A stretch of DNA of 64,000 nucleotides from Flammulina velutipes (Eukaryota > Basidiomycota > Agaricomycetes > Agaricales > Physalacriaceae), in NCBI GenBank assembly GCA_011800155.1, contig JAALGH010000011.1, forward strand, positions 186,001-250,000. Reading direction: 5' to 3'. Positions 24,600 to 34,546 of this stretch are shown piece after piece (position 1 is the stretch's first letter; each line of letters begins with the position of its first letter). The notes under the pieces are model-generated. The model did not search any database, was not told where the DNA came from, and worked only from the letters and a program-made list of their open reading frames with translations. The position numbers and the translations under genes are program-made.

Positions 24600-24800
24600 G
24601 GTCAATCGGTGCCCTGCAATCTTCCGGGCCACCACGTCGTCTTGAGCTGGCATAGGGAAGCTTTCAGAGAGCCTCTCCTCACCCGATGTATCTGGAATCA
24701 GGTGTATTGCCGAGCGATAATCCTACCCATGCTCATTCTGTGTGGTGGCGCGCCCCGACGAAGCCAAGGACGACTGGAGAGAATGATTTATTGTTGACGC
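24600..24800 (+). pseudogene. Remnant of a second A2-type gene (A4)
   Basis: The block GGGAAGCTTTCAGAGAGCC at about 24655 is the same as in the first exon of A2 (about 22437). Around it, diverged matches to the A2 leader and first donor remain (CTTCCGGGCCACCACGTCG before; GATGTATCTGGAATCA after). No ATG, main exon or frame survives. It sits at the position expected if the A1-A2 pair had been duplicated to give A3 plus this remnant. Confidence 0.6.
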
Positions 24801-25223
24801 AGTGTCAATATCTGTGTCGTGCAACCCACACATCAAAATTTCAATTGACTAACTTTTCATGATACGACAGTGTGTATCGGATATCTTCTTCGATGTTTGT
24901 TGTTGATTCTCTTTCTGTGGACCTATCGAATTTCGAAACTCCAGTTACCGCACTCTTAAGGACGGCAAGTAGCGACTGACTCCCCATTGGTTCGTCGATA
25001 CTCTCTCGCGCCTCGAATCATACTAGCTCTTGCTCATCTTTTCTCCAGGTTATGTTGCAGCCCAATACCCCAATTCATCTTCTGACTATACATCATATGT
25101 CCGGGGTCAAATAAAGCTTTGCGCACATCAATATTACCCCCATTCTAGCTAATTGTGTAGCCCTCGGAGTCCCTACTTTGTGGTACCGTCCCTGTCATCC
25201 CCGCCCGTGTACTACTTTCAGCG

Positions 25224-25278
25224 ATGGAAATAGTTGCCGGTCTCAATGATGCCAACGAGAGATTGCACACGCTCAATA
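25224..25278 (+). pseudogene. Possible orphan first exon of a family A gene (A5)
   Basis: ATG at 25224 opens MEIVAGLNDANERLHTLNI followed by a GTAGAATC donor-like site. The last residues (LHTLNI) match the leader pattern LSTLNIS of subtype 2. No main exon follows before the family B gene. Weak: one short exon could match by chance. Confidence 0.35.
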
Positions 25279-25434
25279 TACGTAGAATCAGTTGCCCCGT
25301 CCGACGATAAACAGAAAATGTGTCAATTTACGACGTTGTAAGTATTTAGTACATGGGTGATATATTGGAGACGTCCTAAACAATCCAAATGAATCAGCCA
25401 ATGCGGGGATACTTTGAAGATCCCACTTACTTGT

Positions 25435-26961
25435 TTACTTGTCCTGGTTGTCGCCTGCGTCCTCGTCATCCGAATCGTACAGAGAAGTATCCTCCACCCA
25501 AAATTCCTCTCCCGTCTCGAGTGTGGGATCAAAAAGACTGAACGCGGGCACATCCCCACCCGAGAATGGGTCAGGTGAATGTACACGTTGGCGACGCCGT
25601 GCTGGCTCTTCGTCCTCAGAGCTTGATCCTTGAGACCATGTGCTAGACATTGAGAGACTGCGTTTCCGTGTGCGTACGGGTGATGATCGCTGAGATACGT
25701 CGCTTCCGCGGGTAGTGGGTTTATAAGGCGACTGGGGAGGAGATATCAGGAGCGTGCCGCCTGGCGACTCGTTACGACCGTCTACGTAACAGGACGGTGG
25801 TCGCGCGGGAGAAGTATCCTCCAAATGCGACTCTTCCCCTTTGTAGAGCCTTGCCATGGATGCCAACACCTCCTTCTGGAACAATGGTTAAGAGGAATGA
25901 AGACCCCACGAGAAATAGTCACCTTGTCATTCGTCTCCTCTTCCTGTGTAGGCTGACGCCATGCCTCCTCCTCGATGTTATCGTTGTCCAGAGCTTTGTC
26001 GTCACCGACATCCTTTGCAGCGCTCTGCTCGCCACCCACGTTGCCCCCCTGCTCGTCCGGAATGGTGGAGAAAAAGCTGTAGCTTTGTATATCGTTCGTG
26101 GCACCCGGGATCACGAGCAAACAGTCGTGCAGCGCAGTCAGAAACGCATTGCTCAATCGCAATCCGTCCTTGCTCGGATCGTCGAAAATGCAATGGTTTA
26201 CAGATTGAATCCCGACACAGTCCAAAGGAAGAAGTTTCGCGATGTTGGCTTCTATGTATCTCACCCTCGAGCCCTCGGGCAGGTGCATGGGGACATTGGG
26301 AAGCATTTTGGGGCGTGTGAATGTAAAATGAGTAAAGTAGATGCCCACAATGAAGATGAGATTGATGATGTCGTCCGGGTATGCGTTGAGGGCACAGAAA
26401 CCTTGGCTGAGGATTTGTCGGTGGAATGCGAGTGTGAAAAGGATGTATGCCCTGGCCCTGCTAAGTCCTCTCGAAGAAATCCAGAGCAAGGGCTGCTCAT
26501 CTATGAATTCCGCTATCAGATTGTAGCGTCTGGTGAAGATGTAAAAGTAAAAACTTTTTTTCGGCTTCAAGGGTTTGATTTCCAGAATCATGGGGGCGGT
26601 GGCACTAGCAGCTCCATCCAAGTCGCCGATGCAAGTTAGAAGTAAAGCAAAATCCGGGATGACAGTCTTGAATCTGGCAAGAGCGAGACCTTCCAGCTCT
26701 CTCGCAATGGATATAAGTCTGGATTGAGGAAAGCTAGAAAGGCTCGAGTCTTCCCTTGTTGTTATTGTCGACACCAGGAGATCTAAAATAACGTCATATA
26801 ATCCGTACAAGGGATCTTCACGGTTCTGCTTTTGTTCGGCGAATTTGAACAGATGATATATTTTGGCTTTAGCGGTGTTGAGGGTAACCTATTGATGAAT
26901 AAGGAAGCTGGAGGAAGGCCCGTCTCGAACTCACTGTGAAGTCGTTCTTGAGTTGTGCCAT
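25435..26961 (-). CDS. Family B protein B1, PD-(D/E)XK-like core candidate
   Basis: ATG at 26961 (MAQLKNDFT), first intron GTGAGT..ATAG, then a long exon with PLYGLYDVILDLLVS, a pattern TVIPDFALLL followed about 25 residues later by PMILEIKPLKP, a short intron starting GTTTTT after KPKK, then FCALNAYPDD, FIVGIYFTHFTFTRP and LRLSNAFLTAL. A third intron (GTGACT..CCAG near 25880) leads to a C-terminal exon that is S/P-rich and acidic (SSEDEEPARRRQR, DDEDAGDN), stop at 25435. About 440 residues. The PDF...EIK spacing is what a PD-(D/E)XK nuclease-like fold would show; this is an inference from motif shape. The paralogue at 60299 shares the core and intron positions but has a different tail. Confidence 0.68.
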
Positions 26962-27136
26962 TGTTGTTGGTGGTGGACTTTCGTCGTGTACTTGGGGCTT
27001 TTATAGGATGGGCACTATTCCGATGCCCATTCTTGACACAAGGGTGCTACAGCGCGTCGGGCCTACCTCAAAGGTAAGTTCCCAATATCGCACAAGGCAG
27101 TTCAAGAAATGATGCACGAAGTGTAATACCTGAAGC

Positions 27137-27390
27137 AAACGGCCTAAACTGGTACAAGGGCATCAGAGTTGCGCACTGGAACATGTAGAATAGAGCAATG
27201 CATGCCAAAAAGTGAGGGACAATACGCACCATGGCAGCGGATGACTGAAAACAAACACCTAAATTGGCACAATGGATCAGAATTTCCCGCTGAAATTTCC
27301 TATTATCGCATAATGCAAGCCGCAAACCGAGAGACGGTCCACCGAAGACTCGAAACAAACGTTCTAACCTGGCACAAGGGTATCGGCGCC
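27137..27390 (+). repeat. Three diverged ~105-115 bp tandem units
   Basis: The block CTAAACTGGTACAAGGGCAT at about 27144 recurs as CTAAATTGGCACAATGG at about 27259 and CTAACCTGGCACAAGGGTAT at about 27364, each preceded by CAAAC. Spacings are 115 and 105 bp. The sequence between them also shows weak matches (ATATCGCACAAGGCAG near 27091; TTATCGCATAATGCAAGCC near 27302). It lies just upstream of B1 and A6. No frame is kept across all three units, so it is probably not coding. Confidence 0.45.
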
Positions 27391-27571
27391 ACGTAAGAAG
27401 TGTCTCCCAGAAGCAGAGTGGAATAGGGATTCTGAATCGTCGGACGATGGTACTGGGTCGAACGTGAGAGATCTAGCGATTTACAACGAGATCCAAATAG
27501 ACCACAACAACCATCCTTAATTTAAATCAACGCGTCTCCAGCCACCAACATCAAGCCATCTCCCTACAACG

Positions 27572-28301
27572 ATGACCTCCCACCAGATTACATCGCTTTC
27601 CAAGGACATCTCCAACCTCGAAATATCAGAAGAGGAGAAGGCAAAGAAGCAGAAGGCTCTTCAGGAGGTGCGAAATCCCATTGAGTGGCGCGGCGGCGTC
27701 TACTTACACACGCATTTAGACACTGACTATGTCGTACATGTACTCCCACGAGCCGTTCGCCACACTTCCGCCTCAGTATCGCGTCAGACGACACTTCCGA
27801 CCTATTCCTCCCAAATTCGTCTACGGCTTTGGTGTTTCCAACGATGAGCTCACACCGCTTGCTGTCAAGGTCAAGCCCGTCCGTGGTACAAAGGGGGATC
27901 CCGCTCGCGCGCTCCGGGATTACTTCGACACTATCTGCGGGCAAAAACCTACCTTCGAGTGTGTCTATTCACGCGATAGCGAGTTTGTGCTTGGGTTAGC
28001 CAACACGTACAGCAATATAAACGAGAAGCGGGTGATAGCTGCCAAAGACAAGCTTGAGGCGGAACTCGTCCGACTCGAATGGCCCCGAACGAAATGCATG
28101 TGGTACATAGCGGAGGCCAACAATGTGGATAGGGAGGATTGGTACAATCCTGATCCTGAATATGATGAAGCAGACGATGGTTAGTCACACTCTGGTTACT
28201 TCCTGATTCTTACTGACGTATTTTGTACAGAAGCAAACGCGTATCTCTCTATATTGGCTTCTCGAGCGAGCTTGGCTAGATCGACACGGTCTGCTCAATG
28301 A
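27572..28301 (+). CDS. Family A protein A6 (subtype 'RPIPPKFVYG')
   Basis: ATG at 27572 (MTSHQITSLSKDISNLEIS). First intron GTGCGA..TTTAG ends near 27719; main exon TLTMSYMYSHEPFATLPPQY to YDEADD; last intron GTTAGT..ACAG near 28180-28230; tail exon EANAYLSILASRASLARSTRSAQ, stop 28299-28301. About 205 residues. It is very similar to A3 in exons and in intron 1, which keeps the GTGCGAAATCCCAT start seen in A3. This points to recent copying. No frame damage. Confidence 0.75.
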
Positions 28302-28527
28302 TATGTACTTCCCCGAATGAAATTTTGCGCCACATGCGTAGTGGTATAAACGCGACCCCGGACTGTATTGTCATCATCAAGTGACTCATGAGTGATCCTG
28401 AAGCTGAATGTGGCGCCGCCTATGTGACGCGACTGGAACTCCCTGTGGAGAGCAACGAGCGTCAATAGCATGGTCTTTTCTTAGAACGCCTTACTCCAAA
28501 CCCGGCGTGTTAAATCGTATTGCAATG

Positions 28528-28580
28528 TGTCGCACTCCCTTGCTTTGTCTTGTTTGGCTATGCTCTTCTTGTATCTCTTG
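28528..28580 (+). repeat. Recurrent upstream module, copy 3 (upstream of A7)
   Basis: GTGTCGCACTCCC, TTGCTTTGTCTTGTTTGGC, TATGCTCTTCTTG, TATCTCTTGG. The G/C-rich first block is weaker than in other copies. About 300 bp upstream of the A7 fragment. Confidence 0.4.
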
Positions 28581-28905
28581 GTCAACAACGCTCATGTCCA
28601 TCAGCGAGAACGAGGAGAGAATGGCTCACGAATGAGGTAATCGCGTCATACTTTTTCAACGTCAGGATGTTGAACCTCATACTCCTTATATCTTGAAGCT
28701 TGCCAAATTATAGTTGTTAGCTATCAGATCATCGACGTCGCAACTGTGATTGATACTACTGGACTCGTGGTGTACGTGAACCCCACAGGACTCAGGAAGT
28801 CATCGGTCAACCACATACCATCATGATACCCCGCCACACAGATATGTATGCCCCTTTATCATTCGCATCCCATTAGTGATATTCAACTTTAGAATATAGA
28901 TTTCC

Positions 28906-29362
28906 CCTCTTCCTACCAAACAGCCACCACCTGTCCTCAAGACATTGAACGAAGGTCATACAATGCCGATTTATGGACTCGCTTGGGTCTGTACAGATCG
29001 GCAGCTTCTCCAATTAGCTGGCGACAACAAGCCATTTACTCCTGAGGAGATATTTACGATGCGTTGGAATGACTTATCCCCACTTCCGTGAATGTTTTCT
29101 AAACGCCGTGTCCTCGATCTAGTAATTGATACAAATAACAGATAAGTACAACTTCAGGCCACAGGTCTATTTTGCGATGGATGAAACCAATTACCTTGTT
29201 GCCATGTTCAACACGCGCAACACTGACCACCAGAAGCGTGTGGCGGACCAAGACGACGACCTGATTACGGCGGCCAGGGGCGCATTCTCTATTACACCAG
29301 ACCTTGAACCAAGCTTTATGTGGTATCGATTTCCTCTGAATTGGGTAGATCATGGGACATAG
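28906..29362 (+). CDS. Distant family A member A7, partial model
   Basis: Two coding stretches are clear. The first gives PPPVLKTLNEGHTMPIYGLAW..DRQLLQLAGDNKPF, aligned with the PPKFVYGFGV..PLAVKVKP region of subtype 1. The second (about 29150-29362) gives KYNFRPQVYFAMDETNYLVAMFNTRN..AFSITP.LEPSFMWYRFPLNW and a TAG, aligned with VYSRDS.FVLGLANTY..ELVRLEWPRTKCMWYI. The VCG segment between them and the SYM...EP start are missing or unrecognisable, and no clean donor joins the two stretches. It may be a shortened, fast-evolving gene or a decaying copy. Confidence 0.45.
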
Positions 29363-29426
29363 TGTAGTCAATGGCCGAATCGTGTATAGATTCTAGCGAC
29401 CGATTTTAAATAGCATGTTACGCGAA

Positions 29427-31574
29427 TTACTTCGCACTCGAGGATGTCTTCAACTTACTCCTCAACTCAGTGATCTTCTTGTATACATCAGACTGTTCGA
29501 GTCCGTCGCGGCGCTTCTTTACGCTCATGTAGGCAGCCTCTTTCCTCTGTGCCTCCACTGTCCAATTGATGGGAGACCCGTCAGCCTCGCGATCCTCCCA
29601 TGCTTCGAGGAAAGTTTCGCGTACTGCTTCGAACCTGGCGACCAGGGCATCGCGATGGATCGTACGCAAATTGATAAGAAAGAGCGCAAACCGAATCGCC
29701 TGGGTCAGATCGCTGATATCCCATTCGGGACAGTTGGTGTCGGCGACGTGGATCCTTATTCTTTCCTGCGATGGAACGGGTCAGACTTCGCCAACGAAAT
29801 AGCGTAATAAACAAGAAACTTACAGATCCTTTCTGCCTCGCTCCCCATGCACAAAGAAGCCGGCCCCTTGAACCAACAGTAGACACACCAAATATCGGAA
29901 AGTCGATGATACCGATAGCGGCGAGATAACTAACGCCGGAGATGAGGTAGAATCGAGTTTGGTCCATGCCTTGTAGAGGCGATAGAGAACCTTGTTGGTG
30001 CTCAATAAATATCAATGGTAGGATAATGTCTTGAGGGTCCAATATGAGAACACGCTTGGCGCGATACAGAAGAACTCACCACGAAACCATGCTGTCGTCC
30101 CTTTTGGGTGGGCCTGAGTCCTTGTGCTCTCGACTGTATTCGCCACCAGAGACCCACACCGAGGCGGCGGGAAAACAGCTTTGGCGGCGTTGATGTCCTC
30201 TTCAAGGAGGCGCACACAGAGCGATTGAGAGTCCTCAAGAAGGGAGGGCATGTCCTCCAGCCTTCTGCTGTTCCCTGACTCGGAAATTGTCCAAACCGGT
30301 TGATCAACTTTCGCCTGCGCGTCACGCAATAGGTCGAAATCCTTCACGTCCTCGACCAAAGTGCTTTCGGGAAATATCCCAGCGATGGAGATGACGACAG
30401 CAGAATCGCAGTGAGCGAATGTAAAATCCACGCCTAAGACATGGACGCCGGACTGGCTGCCTTTAGGAGCCTTGAGGGCAATGTCCAGCAGATTTCGATT
30501 CAGTCTCACTGTATACAGTGAAGTCATACGATCAGCGAGGTTGGTTATCCACTGAAAAAACCGATCTGGCAATGCTTCTTCGAGGTGAGCACGGATATCG
30601 CCCATCAGGTCCTCTGAATGCATTGCATTTGATAGAATGATCTCGGGCTCTGGTAACGCGTTAGCTTTCACAAGAGAATTATCACTCATCCCCCAAGGTA
30701 ACTGTTCACGCGCAGTGTCCGCGTCAAAACGTGCGTTCCTAGCTAATGGAATGACACGCTCAAGGCTAAAGATTGTCGGAATGAGTCGACGATAACGGAC
30801 TACGGAGGGCACTCACCGCTTCGAAATTCGACTGCCATCTTTTGCGAGAGCATCCTCGACGACTGATGCTATCTCATCCCACCCAAGTCTGTATTGAGCT
30901 TTGTTCCCATCGGCCGAATGGCATTGCTCAGAAGCAATGCAAATGGTAGGCAAATGAGCGAACAATATAGTTTGCGTTTCGTCGCTAATCCTGGTTAAGG
31001 CGTCCATGCCACTCATCTGGCGCAAGGCATCATCTCGACAGACGTGGCGGAACAATATTGGATGAGGGCACCAGCGTTATCAGCCTAAACATGGATAATA
31101 ATTAGGTATGTCCCGGGCAACAAATGATATACTTACCGTCAAGGAGGAGAAGGAACCTGTAAAGCTCTTTTTCGTAAGCCTTGGGCCTTCCTGTCCGGCG
31201 TCAAAAAAGTCCAGGTACGGAACTTTCGAGGGATTCAATGATGTTGTGTCCTAAAGGTGATATTAGTCTTGCGATTTCAACATAGATGAGCTGGGCCGCA
31301 CAGAATCCGGAGGAGGCATAGTCAGAATACAACTGAGAAGCAATGGCATCACAATTCCGAAGACTCCAATTGGCTTATCGAGTTCGTGTGGCCAAGTTTC
31401 CACCTCAAAGTAACGATCACTTAGAATCGCATTGACTGGATCCAAATGTCTGAGGAGCAATGTGCATGTCATAATTCGGTAGGTTATGTGCAATGGAAGG
31501 CAGCACACTGAGAACTCGAGGAAAGTGGAGTCATAGCTAGGTCGGTGAACTTTTGCTGTGCTATTGTTGAGCAA
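29427..31574 (-). pseudogene. Family C copy C1 with a 2-bp frameshift
   Basis: Six exons can be matched to C2 (41885) and C3 (46556): LDPVNAILSDRYFEVETW, VPYLDFFDAG, MSGMDALTRISDETQ, RVIPLARNARFDAD, GVHVLGVDFTFAHCDS, LPLIFIEHQQG.., FPIFGVSTVGSRGRLLCAWG and a last exon ending KLKTSSSAK with stop at 29427. Near 31030-31040, GTCGAG is followed by ATGATGCC where C2 and C3 have six bases (AATACC in C2). The two extra bases shift the frame and lead to TGA after PCAR. The ExK motif is also degraded: IEHQQG instead of LEYKRG. No start codon was found upstream of the LDPVNAIL exon. Both changes suggest a dying copy, although the downstream exons are open. Confidence 0.65.
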
Positions 31575-31795
31575 GTGTGGGAGGAGAAGGGCGCTTGGGA
31601 CGTACTGGTTAAATAGGTTCGTTCTAACATGAGTTACTTAGCTCACGTACGGAATGACGCAGAACCAATACACTTACCTTATAATAAAAGTACTATGAAG
31701 TATAAGTCGCTCTACAACGACTTCTGTCAAGCTTTGAGCGAGATGAAGTCTTGCGAGACGCAAATTCGTTGATGTGGTGTGAGGCAGAACAGAGC

Positions 31796-31850
31796 GTGGC
31801 GCATTATTTTGGTTTGGTCTTGTTTGTCTACATTCTTGTCTCTTACTTCC
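31796..31850 (+). repeat. Recurrent upstream module, copy 4 (just before TSR3)
   Basis: GTGGCGCATTATTTTGG, then GGTCTTGTTTGTCTACATTC and TTGTCTCTTACTTCC. It ends about 25 bp before the TSR3 start codon, inside the likely core promoter or 5' untranslated region. The TGTCTTGTTTGTCTAC-like core is shared with the minus-strand copy near 53315. Confidence 0.45.
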
Positions 31851-31873
31851 ATCATCTCTGAAAACCTACTACG

Positions 31874-33020
31874 ATGGGCAAGAAAGGCTCTGAACAGTCG
31901 TCGACGTCGAGCAGAGGACGACGAGCAGCTGGACGTGGTCGTGGTCGTGGCAGAGGAGGATCCAAGCGCACTGAACGAGCACTTTCGAGTGACGTGCGTC
32001 CAGACAGCGCCGTCGATGTAGTCGAGGACGACGCTGAGGAAGATGCTTTTGATTCTGATGGTGCGTTTAGTTGAAGTCTATCTATCTAGCTCTGACAGTG
32101 AGCAGAAGAACATAAGGTCTCCATCGACGTACCAGTCGCGATGTGGGTAGGCTTCATCCATTCTCGACAGTTTCGTTGGACTCATTCGAGACAAGATAGG
32201 ATTTTGACCATTGCGATCCTCGACGATGTTCTGGCAAGAAACTGGCGCGGCTTGGCCTCATAAAAGAGCTCAAAGTCGGTGCACGATTCCGAGGAATCGT
32301 CGTTTCGTGAGTACACTTCTTGCCCTTGTTATCGTGATTGACAGCGTGCAGCCCAAAGGGAGCCCTTGTTATCTCGCCTGCAGATCGTAGTATTGTCCTG
32401 GAGAACGGTCTTGCCGTTGTTGAATGTTCGTGGGCTCGCCTGGACGACGTCCCATTTTCTAAAATCTCCAGTCCACACGAACGTCTTCGTAAGTAAAGCG
32501 TCGGCATATGTTATCATTCATTCTCACCTATACTGCAGTGCCATACCTCATCGCAACCAACCCTACAAACTACGGCAAGCCATGGAGACTGAACTGCGTT
32601 GAAGCTCTCGCAGCAGCTTTCTACATCACCGGCTTTGACTCGTACGCAGAACGATTACTGTCTGGCTTTGGATGGGGAGGGTCGTTCTGGAATGTGAACA
32701 AGTGGGTGCTCGTCCTGTCTACGCTCAACCACGACTAATTCGGTGGCAGAGCATACTTTGAACAATATAGGACGTGCAACAGCTCGGCAGAAATAAGCCA
32801 GATGCAGGAAACAATTATCAAAGAGCTGGAGGAGAGTTACGAAGAGTCAAGGCGGCAAAAGGGTATGTCGACTTGTCTATTCGCTGAACTCTTGTTCATC
32901 CGTCTTCTAGATGCGGGTGGAGACCCGGGAGACCTTCTTGTAAGGAACCCCAATCACCAGGTGATATCCGACAACGAGGACGATGGGGGTCCCCCGTCAA
33001 GCTCTGAAGACGACATCTAA
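31874..33020 (+). CDS. TSR3: 18S rRNA aminocarboxypropyltransferase (Tsr3)
   Basis: ATG at 31874 opens a low-complexity leader ([16 protein letters not shown]) and an acidic stretch. Introns GTGCGT (near 32060), GTAGGC (near 32140), GTGAGT (near 32308), GTAAGT (near 32489) and two later ones keep the frame. The core is the Tsr3 domain: [94 protein letters not shown] and [12 protein letters not shown]. An acidic C-terminus ([16 protein letters not shown]) ends at 33020. Tsr3 transfers the aminocarboxypropyl group of S-adenosylmethionine to the hypermodified uridine of helix 31 in 18S rRNA, a late cytoplasmic step of 40S maturation. A single conserved gene inside an otherwise fast-changing region. 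Confidence 0.93.
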
Positions 33021-33378
33021 AAAATGTGTATTCACGCTATGAATCCAGCAGTTCTATTAACCCTCCCAACTGTCACATGAAGTGTGTTACCTGGAAAGAC
33101 GAGGCTGACGTGAGGTCATCTGAGCTTGAGAAGGTCCTTGAGATTCTGGGGTGTTGCTGTTCTCGTCATCTCACTTGGGGAGGTTATGATGATCTAGGTT
33201 GCTCTCTGACTCGTTTTCAAACTCGTCGACATCCCCAAGTGAACAACTAATCCACGTAATGATTTAATTCTCCTCAGAGCAATATTAAGTTAATTATCTC
33301 TACTTCTGCAGGTACGGAAAAAAGACGACAGTGCGCGTTGTATGTACTAGTAAGAGTCCAAATGTGAGTTCCAGACAT

Positions 33379-34546
33379 TTAAATATACACGACACGCTCT
33401 TTGACGTGCACATGAACAGTTCTCTCCAGGTCGATGCATATCCAACTTGCTTCCTGCTCCGACCGCTTCTTCAGGAAGTTGAGCGTCGTGGTCCTGGCGG
33501 CGATATGTCTGAGGGGTGATTCCTGCTGTGGGGTCTTCTGAATGTTTGGTTTAAGTGAGAGCAGTGAGCTGATTGATGCTGAGTAAACGGAAGGACTGTG
33601 TCCGCGGGGGCGGGGGCGCGGAAGAGTGGATGCGCGCGGAAGAGAAGACAGGCGCGGATTAATGGATAGGCGTGGATTAGTTGAAGGGCCCGGACTAGTG
33701 GATGGGCGTGGACTACTGGTAGACGAGCGTGGGCTGTTAGATGGATGGGGACTGGTGGACGGGCGCTGACTGGTGGAGTAGCGCGGGCTGGTAGAGAAAC
33801 GTGGGCTACCGGGGGAACGTGGACTGGTGGGGGAACGTGGACTAGTGGGGGAGCGCGGACTAGTGGAGAAGCGCTGACCGGTAGGGGTACGCGGACTATT
33901 CGGGGGCGGTGTACTAAGAGAAGGACGCGGGCTAGAGGAGAGCAAGAAAGGCGGAGCAATCTTCGGACGCGGTCGAGGCAAGAACGGCATTGGGGTAGTT
34001 GGTCGCGACACTTGGATGAAATTAGTTGTGGAAGTGGTGGATATGGAGAAACGTGAAGGCTGTATATGAGGTAGGTGAGTTACGAAGCGATGAAGGAAGG
34101 AAAAGACAAACAAGGTGCGGTTCGCAATCTGGATGCCCGGAGCCGTCGTTTGACTCGCTCCATGGCCAGTCTGGCGACTCGTGGAACAAGGACAGTCTAT
34201 ACTCCTCAGAGTCGGGATCCCATATTGCAAAGAAAGTAAGTGGCGAGTTCCCTGGAGTGGATGGTTGAATAGTAATGGGCTCCTAGATAGGTGGCGTCAG
34301 CACTAGCAAAGAGAATCCCTCTGTCGTTCTGGCAATACATACCTCAGGATCCTTTATCGGAACGGGAGGTCTATAACGCGCTATGGTAGGGGTGGTGGGC
34401 TCCTCTATCGACTCGGAGCTGCCATCGCCCTGCTGAACGACCTCTAAATCGGCTGGCTAATGATGGTGAGTCTTCCAAGTACCAGTGCATGGATGTAGGA
34501 AGCATACCTTTATCCTACTAAGAATCGGTCGTCGAAATTTCAACAT
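33379..34546 (-). CDS. Family E protein E1, with SPR-rich repeat region
   Basis: ATG at 34546 (MLKFRRPILSRIK). Introns GTATGC..ATTAG, GTATGT..CTAG and GTTTGT..ACAG lead through TPTIARYRPPVPIKDPE, PLTFFAIWDPDSEEYRLSL, GHPDCEPHL and FSISTTSTTNFIQVSRPTTPMPF. A long S/P/R region of repeated hexapeptides (TSPRSP, SSPRPS, STSPRY) and a conserved end LNFLKKR....SWICIDLERTVHV follow. The three-exon front and the end are shared with E2, so the repeat region is an expansion of a linker. About 310 residues, mostly disordered. I do not recognise the family; LTF.A.WDP.S..Y is its most constant motif. Confidence 0.62.
33560..33905 (-). repeat. In-gene hexapeptide (S/T-S-P-R-x-x) repeat array
   Basis: About 20 degenerate 18-bp units, visible on the plus strand as repeats of GGACTAGTGG, GCGTGGACTA and similar. 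On the minus strand they encode TSPRSP, SSPRPS and NPRLSI-type units. E2 has only S/P-rich sequence here without regular units, so the array grew after the E1/E2 split. Confidence 0.65.

Larger units (their letters stand above)
21349..24800 (+). repeat. Segmental duplication: A1-A2 unit and A3-A4 remnant
   Basis: The left unit (A1, spacer, A2) starts at 21349. The right unit (A3, spacer, A4 remnant) starts at 23542, about 2.2 kb later. Besides the genes, the spacers match: CATTGCGAGGAATCA at about 22172 and 24388, GCTGTTATGCTC at about 22230 and 24452, and the GGGAAGCTTTCAGAG leader block at about 22437 and 24655. The A2-type half of the right unit has since decayed. Confidence 0.65.

Noticed and set aside
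25797..26639. Plus-strand frame of 280 codons
   Set aside because: Antisense to the B1 core; B1 has a paralogue with the same exon structure, and the plus-strand frame has none.
33745..34056. Plus-strand G/T/R-rich frame with TGG repeats
   Set aside because: Antisense of the SPR hexapeptide array of E1.
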